Assembly (NCBI GenBank): GCA_964444795.1 | Contig: CAYUIQ010000331.1 | Location: forward strand, 1-7,800 | Length of the DNA stretch: 7,800 nt | Source of the DNA: JABMRP01 sp964444795 | GTDB lineage: Bacteria; Planctomycetota; Planctomycetia; Pirellulales; Thermoguttaceae | Reading direction: 5' to 3' | Shown: one piece after another, positions 1 to 5,928 of the stretch | Layout: each line of letters opens with the position of its first letter | Numbering within the stretch: position 1 is the stretch's first letter | Notes under the pieces: generated by a model | What the model saw: only the letters and a program-made list of their open reading frames with translations | The model's database searches: none | Told to the model about the DNA's origin: nothing | Position numbers and translations under genes: made by a program

Positions 1-38
1 AGAATCACCAGAAAGGCGGTTAAAATACGACGATGCAT
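1..38 (-). CDS. 5' end of a gene for a probably exported protein (partial)
   Basis: Reading the minus strand from 38, an ATG is followed by 12 full codons giving MHRRILTAFLVI, then the window ends. The pattern of two arginines followed by a hydrophobic stretch is the start of a classical signal peptide, so the product is probably exported or membrane-anchored. The start is well supported: AAGGAG lies on the coding strand at 51-46, seven bases before the ATG. Nothing can be said about the mature protein because it lies beyond the left edge. It is co-oriented with the regulator at 414-1275 but separated from it by 375 bp, so it probably has its own promoter. The overlapping plus-strand reading from 37 has no such start signal and resembles no known protein. 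Confidence 0.6.
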   Translation of the reverse strand, partial: MHRRILTAFLVI

Positions 39-413
39 GGCGAAACTCCTTGTTTTGGAGGGAGAGGGTCCAGTGAAAACATTGAATGGAGGCCATCAGC
101 GGACAGATCGGAAGCACCCGAGGGCGCCCTCCGCCCACACCGCCGGCCTTCTCTACCGTGCAATTGGACGCCGCGGCGCGCCGGTTAGTTCCTACCGGTG
201 CGAGCAAAAAGACGCGTCGACCCTGCGCAGCAAGTATTCGTCGGCCCGGGGGTGATGTCCAGCCGACATCGGATTCCGGCGGCGAGTTTGTCGGCTGCCG
301 TGAACAAGGTCGTCGGCCGCGTCGGGACGCGACAAGAATGGTGGACGGCTTTGGCCGGAGCACCGACAACCAGGAAGACCCCCGCCCTGGGGGATAGCGG
401 CGTAGCGGACTGG
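39..413. other. Intergenic region, 375 bp, no convincing gene
   Basis: This stretch lies between the stop of the minus-strand regulator and the start of the minus-strand left-edge gene. Open frames exist on both strands, but they are rich in Arg, Pro and Gly, lack good ribosome binding sites and resemble no protein I recognise. It holds the Shine-Dalgarno of the left gene (46-51), two hairpins next to the regulator stop (379-420) and short weak dyads (for example CCGGT/ACCGG at 181-198). It must contain the promoter of the left-edge gene, but I see no clear -35/-10 pair. Confidence 0.5.
46..51 (-). promoter_or_regulatory. Shine-Dalgarno of the left-edge gene
   Basis: The coding-strand sequence AAGGAG sits seven bases upstream of the minus-strand ATG at 38. 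It is a near-perfect match to the anti-Shine-Dalgarno complement at ideal spacing, and it is the main reason for calling a gene that has only 12 codons in view. Confidence 0.6.
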
Positions 414-420
414 CTACGCC
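379..420 (-). terminator. Two adjacent hairpins at the end of the regulator gene
   Basis: GGCGTAG (399-405) and CTACGCC (414-420) form a perfect 7-bp inverted repeat with an 8-base loop, and the right arm contains the regulator's stop codon. Immediately beyond is CCCCC-GCCCT-GGGGG (379-393), a 5-bp G/C stem. Their position right at the 3' end of a minus-strand gene suggests a transcript end or mRNA-stabilising structure. Neither is followed by a T-run, so a canonical intrinsic terminator is not supported. Confidence 0.3.
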
Positions 421-1025
421 AATTGCCAGTACCCATTCCTCGCACTGCCCTCAAACACGATCTTGCCGTCTTCGCGAAGCCCGGCCAGGGTGCGGCGCAC
501 GGTCGAATCGCTGTAACCGGTGCGCTGAACGATTTGCTGTTTGCGAAGCCCGCCGTTCTTCTTCAGCTCGGCGAGTATCCACCGTGCGCGGGCGTCTTCA
601 TCTGTCTCACTGGGCACGATGTCGGACAGCGGGGGATCTTTCCGCTGCCTGGCATCGGCGCGGACTTCGTCCCGATCCGTCGCGAGTAGGCCCGGACGTT
701 CCACCACGGTGATCTCGTCCGAGAACCGGTAGCCGTGCTGCCGGCCGTTGGCGATCACGTCGGCGCTCGGATCAATTTCGATGTTTGCCTTGGCAAGCAA
801 CGTCCGCTTCACCCGATTACGAACGTTACGGATCGCGCCGGCCACGGCGGTTGGCCCACCGTCGGCTCCGACAATCGCGGCGAGTTCTTCACCGCTGAAC
901 GATCGATGCCGTCCCTGGGCGTCTGTGTTGCGTAGAATGTCCAGAATCTGGCGAATGATACAGCTTCCTTCGGCGCCGCAGATCTTCACACCGCACAGTT
1001 CCACGCGAGTATCGCGGAAAACCAT
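414..1025 (-). CDS. DNA-binding regulator with two winged-helix segments
   Basis: This 203-residue protein is read from ATG at 1025. Residues about 7-108 resemble a winged-helix module of OmpR C-terminal type common in Planctomycetota regulators: a VELCGVKICG strand pair, helix RQILDILR, the FSGEELAAIVGA turn, a probable recognition helix at 58-76, and a terminal GYRFSDEI wing. A charged linker follows (about 110-143). Residues 145-203 form a second winged HTH (GLRKQQIVQRTGYSDSTVRR, then the wing KIVFEGSARNGYWQLA). There is no sensor, receiver or catalytic domain. The start at 1025 is preceded by GGGGGGCGAG, which could act as a ribosome site. The upstream frame encodes a LexA-like HTH that reaches this point one base out of phase, so this may be the C-terminal part of a longer regulator. 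It is divergent from the HzsA-like gene, a plausible target by inference only. Confidence 0.7.
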   Translation of the reverse strand: MVFRDTRVELCGVKICGAEGSCIIRQILDILRNTDAQGRHRSFSGEELAAIVGADGGPTAVAGAIRNVRNRVKRTLLAKANIEIDPSADVIANGRQHGYRFSDEITVVERPGLLATDRDEVRADARQRKDPPLSDIVPSETDEDARARWILAELKKNGGLRKQQIVQRTGYSDSTVRRTLAGLREDGKIVFEGSARNGYWQLA

Positions 1026-1275
1026 CTCGCCCCCCGAAAAGCGTCGTGGGGACGCCGGTGCGGATGGCCCGGGGCCTTCCTGGTGTCCGGGCGATAGATT
1101 GTTTCCGTGCGAGGGCATCCTGGCGAGAAACCACGCCTTGCGGCGAACGGATGCTGAATGCTGCCCCGATTTCGCGGAGCGAAGGCGGAAATCCGTGCTC
1201 GCGAAGATGGCTACGGATGTGGGACAGAACTTGGACCTGTCGGCGGGTGAGAGTCGAGACAACAGAGCCTTTCAT
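889..1275 (-). CDS. LexA-like N-terminal HTH module, probably frameshifted from the downstream regulator
   Basis: From ATG at 1275 (AAAGG six bases upstream) the frame encodes 128 residues. Residues 8-73 match the LexA DNA-binding domain: LTRRQVQVLSHIRSHL, then GFPPSLREIGAAFSIRSPQG, then DALARK and RTPGRPRAIR. The LexA peptidase half (Ser/Lys autocleavage domain) is absent, so this is not an SOS repressor of standard build. Slight drift in the usual HLxALxRKG segment (here RQDALARKQ) may mean relaxed selection. After residue 82 the frame runs for 137 bp through the start of the winged-helix gene as Arg-rich sequence with no family resemblance, which indicates loss of the native frame. Deleting one G in the run at 1030-1035 would give one 286-residue LexA-HTH/winged-helix protein. 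A separate small protein translated in overlap is possible but less likely. The reading upstream to 1464 has no good start. Confidence 0.6.
   Translation of the reverse strand: MKGSVVSTLTRRQVQVLSHIRSHLREHGFPPSLREIGAAFSIRSPQGVVSRQDALARKQSIARTPGRPRAIRTGVPTTLFGGRDGFPRYSRGTVRCEDLRRRRKLYHSPDSGHSTQHRRPGTASIVQR
1030..1035 (-). other. Run of six G at the junction of two regulator frames
   Basis: On the coding strand the run occupies exactly codons 81-82 (GGG GGG) of the LexA-like frame, and five bases lie between it and the ATG at 1025. With five G the reading becomes F-G-G-E-M-V-F-R, passing in frame from the LexA-like HTH into the winged-helix protein. The run may also serve as the ribosome site of the downstream ATG. 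Confidence 0.6.
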
Positions 1276-1691
1276 CGTCAGCCTTTGGGATCGCCACCGG
1301 CCGCCGGTTTCGCGTAGTGCGTGTAGGAAAATCGCCAGCCGACTGGGCACACGATAGCGGTGTTCAGCCGTATAGGTACGGGGTGGCGCCATGTTGTGGT
1401 GTATGGACGAGTGGGCCACAAGATGTTGGGGGTGCCCCCACCGTGGGTGAGCGGAGAGTGGCACTGTTCCGACTGCTGCTGGCTACTTAATCGACAGCCA
1501 ACAGCCCGACACGCGCCCGTGGACGGGCATGCCGGCGAAGGGGCATGTTGGGAAACGTTCAAGTACAAGATACCCTGACTGACGCGGAATTCGGAGCCCG
1601 CGCAGCCTGGCCGCCAGAAGCTGCTGATCCCCCAACACGGAGTTTGGGGAGTTCCTATGCAACTCGACAGGCGTGGCCTTCGTTGACATCG

Positions 1692-1719
1692 GTTGCGTTT
1701 TCGGCAAATTTGGCGCAAC
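1692..1719. promoter_or_regulatory. Dyad upstream of the HzsA-like gene, possible operator
   Basis: GTTGCG (1692-1697) and CGCAAC (1714-1719) are perfect inverted 6-mers whose equivalent positions are 22 bp apart, close to two helical turns. That spacing suits a dimeric winged-helix protein. The dyad starts four bases after TTGACA (1683-1688) and ends 46 bp before the start codon. A 6-bp dyad can occur by chance in GC-rich DNA, so the operator role is an inference. Confidence 0.2.
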
Positions 1720-1754
1720 ATTAACGCTCATGGACCTTTTTCCCACTCTGGACC

Positions 1755-1759
1755 GGAGG
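1755..1759 (+). promoter_or_regulatory. Shine-Dalgarno fixing the HzsA-like start at 1766
   Basis: GGAGG lies six bases before the ATG at 1766. In-frame ATGs at 1673 and 1730 lack such a site and would put charged residues ahead of the hydrophobic signal peptide, so 1766 is preferred. Confidence 0.65.
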
Positions 1760-1765
1760 CGCGCA

Positions 1766-4700
1766 ATGACGAGATTTGCGTTGACGCTGCCAGTCATGGC
1801 CCTCTTTCTGGTAACCGAGCCTAGTAAGTGTCATGGGCAGTGTCTCTCGGATACCAACCCCAAGCCGCCGCTGTATGAAGAAAAGGGAAGTCTTCAAGAG
1901 ACGTTGCTCCCGACGCGCCAAAGATATTCGGCATGGTTGGCGGGGCAGCCGTCGGTGCGGAAGACCGTCGAGTTGACCCCATGGTCGGCGACACCGGTGC
2001 TGCCGTCGGCCGAAGTCGACAAGCGGGTCCGGCCGGCCGACGGCATCGAGCCGGCCGCGAAATTGGCCGACGGGCGAAAGCTCTGGTCGGTGCGAGAGAA
2101 TCTGGCCGACGACAAGGTCATCGCGCTGGGTGCGGGATCCGCAAGCGACGCAGTCTATCTGGCTCGCACGATCCGCGCCGAGCGGCCGACACGGCTGACG
2201 GTGGGCATCGGCGGAGGTGATCGTCTGGACGTTTGGCTGGGCGGCCGGAAGGTGGCATCGGCCGATACCCACCTCAACTCCGGGCGTTACGGATGCGCTA
2301 CCCGTGTTGACGGCACGCGTGTCGATCAACTCCTGGTGGATCTGGACCTCTTGGTTGGGGAGAACACGCTGCTGATCCGCGTGACGCCGGGAAGCGAGCC
2401 GTCGTTCTACTTCTCGACGTCGCCGAATCCGATACCCCGGCTTTGGGAGCAGCTTCGTTGCGACTATCCCGCGTCACGGAATCCTCTCTTGGAGTTGGTC
2501 CATGCAAACTGGTTCGCCTCGGGTGGCTGGTTCGCGGCCAAAGACAGCGCCTTGGAGGAGAAGTTGATCGAGCGGCTGGCCGCCGATTGCGGAGACGAGG
2601 GAGCAAGGATCTTGCTGGAATTGGAACGGCTCAGACAAGTTCAAGCCGATTGCCACGACCGGCGCTGGCTTGATCTGTGTGTGAAGGCTTCGGTCTTGGC
2701 CAAACTCCGGGGCGACCTGGCCCGTCTACAGGCCGCAGTGCATGAATTGAGCGGTCGCTATCCAAGCGACTACCCCACCGACGACGTGCTCGGCTGTTTG
2801 GATGAGTACGAGAAACAGCTCTCGGGGCAAGCCGAGGTAAAGCTCGATCCGGCCGACGGCCCGACGCTCCGCCTCATCGCGGAGATGCCAAAGATGCAGC
2901 GCCGCATGTTGGTCGATCAGAACCCCCTGCTTCGCGATACGGAAATCCTCTTTGTCAAGCGTCACACGTACAACAGCAAGCACTACTACGACGATTTCCA
3001 GCACATCAGTCGCTGTGGAGGCAACTTATGCGTGCTCTCGTTGGCCGACGGGACCGTGCGCCAACTCGCCGATCAACTGGCCGGCGGTGTTTTCGACCGA
3101 TACGACCTGTCGTTCGACGCCAAGCGAGTCGTCTTCGGCTATCGCCGTCCAACGCCCGAGGGTTTTCGTATTTACGAGGTCGGCGTTGACGGCAGTGGCC
3201 TGAGGCAATTTACGCATCCGCCAGCCAACGAAGCAGAGCGGATTGCCACGTACGGCAAGACCAGCACGGGCGACGGTTTCTACGGCTTGATGGGCTACCG
3301 GTTTTGGACCGACGACGTGCATCCGTGCTACTTGCCCGACGGCGGCCTCTGCTTCGCTTCAACGCGGTCGGAGCACGGCGTATTGTGTACGCCCAACCAT
3401 TATCTGGCATGCACCAACCTGTTCCGGATGAATTCCGACGGCAGCGGCTTACGGCCGATTTCGCAAGGCGCACTGAGCGAATTTACGCCCACGATGATGA
3501 CCGACGGCCGCATTCTCTACAACCGCTGGGAATACATCTACAAGGGGATCGCCGCAGTACAGCCTCTCTGGATCATGCGCCCGGACGGTTCGGGGAGCGA
3601 AGAATTCTACGGCGACAACATCGCCAATCCGGGGGTCTTTTGGCAGGCCCGGCAGGTGCCCGGCGCCTCGAATCTGGCCGTGTGTATCGGTTGCGGGCAC
3701 GAGCCTTTGGGCGTCGGGCAGGTGCTGTTGCTGGACCTCCACCACAGCAAGCGCACGGCCGAGCCGATGACCAGTCTCACGCCCAACGTGAAAACGCAAA
3801 ACCTCCGCGGCCTCTACCAACTTCGCAACGGCGTATGGCGGGAAGACATTTTCGGGCCGTTCTACTCCGATCCCTATCCGCTCTCCGACAAGTTCTTCCT
3901 CGTCTCCTGCAATCCGGACAAGCGGTACAACGATCAGGCGGCCTACGGTATCTATCTCTTGGACACGTTCGGAAATCGCGTCCCTATCTACGACGATCCG
4001 GAGATCTCTTGCTGGCAACCGATGTCGCTTCGCAGGAGGATAGTGCCGCCGCTTCTTCCTGCGGTGCGCAACGAATCGCCCGAAAACGACGGGACGGCCA
4101 CCGTCTTTCTCAGCGACGTGTATCGTGGTCTCGACGGCGTTGCACCGGGCAGCGTGAAGTACATCCGCGTGATGGAACAGACACCGAAGCCCTGGGCCGC
4201 CGAGGTTGACCCGTTGCGTGGCGAAGATCGGGGCGCCGACGGGTTCGGCGGACACATCGCCGTAAGCTGCAACGCGCATATCTGGGTGGCCGTGTTGCGC
4301 GGGATTGCCGCGGTCGAGGAGGACGGATCGGCCTGTTTCGAGGTGCCCGCGGCCCGAAACCTCTTCTTCCAGGCGCTCGATGAGAATTTCATGGAAATCC
4401 AGCGGATGCGGACGTTCGTCAACTTCGAGCCGGGCGAACGGCGGAGCTGTATCGGGTGCCACGAGCATCGCACGCAGGCGCCCGTGTCGCGGCCCGCGAT
4501 GGCACTGAACCGCTCCCCGCGGAAGCTCTCCGCACAGCCCGGCGGGATCGCGCCCCGTCCGCTGTACTACCCGACCGACGTACAGCCGATTCTCGACCGG
4601 CACTGTGTCGGTTGCCACAACGGCAAGGACCCCAAAGCTACACCCGATCTGCGCGGCGAGCTCACCGCGATATTCTGCCGGTCCTATGAAAACATCCTCC

Positions 4701-5689
4701 AGGCCGGCCTGGTCGACACGATACGGGAATGGGGCGGTCTTACCTATGCGATGGAAAACGCCGAGGCCACCGGGCCGTACTCGCACGGTTCGCACCGCAG
4801 CAAACTCGTCGACGTACTCAAGGCGGACCATTACGACGCGAAACTTTCGAAGGAGGAGTGGATCAAACTCGTAACCTGGATCGACTCCGGTGCCCCGTAT
4901 TACGGCTCGTACTACGGACGGCGCCACCTGCGGTATCGAGGTCAAGCAGACTTCCGCCCCGTGCCCACGCTGGATTCCGCGTGCGGGATCCGGCCCGAGT
5001 TTCCCGTTCCGCCAAAACCGGAGCCATTGCCCGCCCAACTTCTTGCCTGGTGGCCGCTGGACGAGGCGACGCCGGGCGCCGCGACCGACGCCTCCAACCA
5101 TGGCCACAAGACCAAGGTTGTTGGCACGACCGTGGCCAAAGCGCACGACGAAAGCGGTGCGCGACACTTCGACGGCAAGGACTACATCGAGGTCGGCGAC
5201 CTGGGGAAACACGAGGCCCTGTCGGTGGCCCTCTGGGTTCGATCCGACTCGCTGAAAAGCCGCTGGAATCCACTCCTGTTCTGCCACGGCGGCCAGTCCG
5301 GCGCGATACACTTCAGTCTGCTGCCAGACGGCACTCCCAACGTGGCCGTCAACACGAGCGACTGGGACTGGACGCACTGCAAAGGCCGAGACAGCTTGGG
5401 CGACGGCAACTGGCACCACCTGGTGCTGGTGTGCGACGGCCGCTGTGGCGGGCGAGCCAGGTTCTACGTCGACGGCCGGGCCGCCGGTGAGCAACCGCTT
5501 GGCGTCGGGATTCCGCTGGACCTCTACGGTTTCCGGATCGGTGGGTGGGATCGCTGGGAAGACAAGCCGGCGAACAATTTTCACGGTGCGATCGACGACG
5601 TGCGCATCTACCGCGGCATGCTAACCGAAAAGCAAGCGGCAGAACTCGCCGAGAAACGTTGGATCCGAAAAGATTCACGGCAAAGCTGA
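1766..5689 (+). CDS. Exported HzsA-related multidomain cytochrome with C-terminal LamG domain
   Basis: The 1307-residue product begins with a signal peptide (MTRFALTLPVMALFLV). Residues about 55-215 form a galactose-binding-like beta-sandwich of planctomycete type (YLARTI, LDVWLGGRKV, GENTLLIRV, SFYFS). Residues about 220-380 are mostly helical. From about 385 a beta-propeller with PD40/TolB-like blades follows (YDLSFDAKRVVFGYRR at 446, HPCYLPDGGLCFAS at 518, TPTMMTDGRILYNR at 572; VDGSGL, SDGSGL and PDGSGS turns). CIGCH (895-899) and CVGCH (947-951) are c-type haem motifs, the second within VQPILDRHCVGCHNGK. H1007, H1010 and the ADH near 1022 are candidate distal ligands. Residues about 1093-1300 are a LamG/concanavalin-like domain (LLAWWPLDEA, GNWHHLVLV, FYVDGRAAG, GAIDDVRIYRG). 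The propeller-haem-haem order matches the hydrazine synthase alpha subunit family, but no HzsB/HzsC partner is nearby. A periplasmic or surface redox protein that binds carbohydrate is inferred; its substrate is unknown. The gene is monocistronic in view. Confidence 0.85.
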   Translation: MTRFALTLPVMALFLVTEPSKCHGQCLSDTNPKPPLYEEKGSLQETLLPTRQRYSAWLAGQPSVRKTVELTPWSATPVLPSAEVDKRVRPADGIEPAAKLADGRKLWSVRENLADDKVIALGAGSASDAVYLARTIRAERPTRLTVGIGGGDRLDVWLGGRKVASADTHLNSGRYGCATRVDGTRVDQLLVDLDLLVGENTLLIRVTPGSEPSFYFSTSPNPIPRLWEQLRCDYPASRNPLLELVHANWFASGGWFAAKDSALEEKLIERLAADCGDEGARILLELERLRQVQADCHDRRWLDLCVKASVLAKLRGDLARLQAAVHELSGRYPSDYPTDDVLGCLDEYEKQLSGQAEVKLDPADGPTLRLIAEMPKMQRRMLVDQNPLLRDTEILFVKRHTYNSKHYYDDFQHISRCGGNLCVLSLADGTVRQLADQLAGGVFDRYDLSFDAKRVVFGYRRPTPEGFRIYEVGVDGSGLRQFTHPPANEAERIATYGKTSTGDGFYGLMGYRFWTDDVHPCYLPDGGLCFASTRSEHGVLCTPNHYLACTNLFRMNSDGSGLRPISQGALSEFTPTMMTDGRILYNRWEYIYKGIAAVQPLWIMRPDGSGSEEFYGDNIANPGVFWQARQVPGASNLAVCIGCGHEPLGVGQVLLLDLHHSKRTAEPMTSLTPNVKTQNLRGLYQLRNGVWREDIFGPFYSDPYPLSDKFFLVSCNPDKRYNDQAAYGIYLLDTFGNRVPIYDDPEISCWQPMSLRRRIVPPLLPAVRNESPENDGTATVFLSDVYRGLDGVAPGSVKYIRVMEQTPKPWAAEVDPLRGEDRGADGFGGHIAVSCNAHIWVAVLRGIAAVEEDGSACFEVPAARNLFFQALDENFMEIQRMRTFVNFEPGERRSCIGCHEHRTQAPVSRPAMALNRSPRKLSAQPGGIAPRPLYYPTDVQPILDRHCVGCHNGKDPKATPDLRGELTAIFCRSYENILQAGLVDTIREWGGLTYAMENAEATGPYSHGSHRSKLVDVLKADHYDAKLSKEEWIKLVTWIDSGAPYYGSYYGRRHLRYRGQADFRPVPTLDSACGIRPEFPVPPKPEPLPAQLLAWWPLDEATPGAATDASNHGHKTKVVGTTVAKAHDESGARHFDGKDYIEVGDLGKHEALSVALWVRSDSLKSRWNPLLFCHGGQSGAIHFSLLPDGTPNVAVNTSDWDWTHCKGRDSLGDGNWHHLVLVCDGRCGGRARFYVDGRAAGEQPLGVGIPLDLYGFRIGGWDRWEDKPANNFHGAIDDVRIYRGMLTEKQAAELAEKRWIRKDSRQS

Positions 5690-5747
5690 GAGGTAGTAGC
5701 CCAGCGACTTTCGGTGGGCCCATATAGGCATCATGAATAAGCTCAGT

Positions 5748-5774
5748 ATTTTCGCCCGTCCTTCGGGCAGAAAT
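5748..5774 (+). terminator. Hairpin downstream of the HzsA-like gene
   Basis: ATTTTC-GCCCG (5748-5758), loop TCCTT and CGGGC-AGAAAT (5764-5774) pair over 11 positions with one C/A mismatch and one G-T pair. It lies 58 bp after the stop, where a transcript end is expected. The A/T arms flank a G/C core as in bidirectional terminators, but there is no T-run beyond the stem, so intrinsic termination is only moderately supported. Confidence 0.4.
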
Positions 5775-5928
5775 GCGCAGCGCCGGGCATGTCCATTCGC
5801 GGCGTCTGTTTCAGCCCCTGTCCCTGCCAATAATCCCGTCCGCCCCTTCTGTCAAGCACTCACGTCATTTGCCACGCAGCCACTGCCCGGCTAAAATGCC
5901 CGGTTTCGGCAGTGAGCGAGGGAGCGGC

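Larger units (their letters stand above)
1276..1765. other. Divergent intergenic region, 490 bp
   Basis: This is the shared upstream region of the minus-strand regulator (start 1275) and the plus-strand HzsA-like gene (start 1766). Open frames here resemble no protein family. Visible structure includes TGGGGG-TG-CCCCCA (1427-1440), GCCCGT-GG-ACGGGC (1515-1528) overlapping the palindrome GGCATGCC (1526-1533), CCCCAA/TTGGGG with an 8-base loop (1630-1649), and GTTGCG/CGCAAC (1692-1719). A perfect TTGACA stands at 1683-1688 but has no convincing -10 partner at 16-18 bases. The promoters of both genes should lie here. Confidence 0.5.

Noticed and set aside
181..267. Short dyads CCGGT/ACCGG and GTCGGC/GCCGAC
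   Set aside because: Stems of 5-6 bp are expected by chance in sequence this GC-rich, and no gene context supports a function.
1683..1688. TTGACA as a -35 element for the HzsA-like gene
   Set aside because: It matches the consensus hexamer, but no sequence at 16-18 bases matches a -10 better than three of six positions, so a promoter cannot be called.
1673..1765. Start of the HzsA-like protein at 1673 or 1730
   Set aside because: Neither ATG has a ribosome site, and both would bury the signal peptide behind charged residues; 1766 has GGAGG at ideal spacing.
3304..4209. 301-codon plus-strand open frame inside the HzsA-like gene
   Set aside because: It is an alternative frame of the real gene, Arg-rich, with no domain and no ribosome site.
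3449..5584. Long 711-codon open frame on the minus strand
   Set aside because: It lies entirely antisense to the HzsA-like gene in GC-rich DNA. Its translation is Val/Arg/Gly-rich with no family motif, whereas the plus strand encodes clear domains throughout.
1766..5689. Calling the large protein hydrazine synthase (hzsA) and the organism anammox
   Set aside because: HzsB/HzsC are absent, the extra domains differ, and the tyrosine ligand position is not kept. HzsA-related proteins are also found in planctomycetes that are not anammox bacteria.
5881..5914. Dyad CACTGCC/GGCAGTG as the left IS terminal repeat
   Set aside because: It is an inverted repeat within one end rather than a match to the other end, and the right end is missing, so it cannot be assigned as a terminus.
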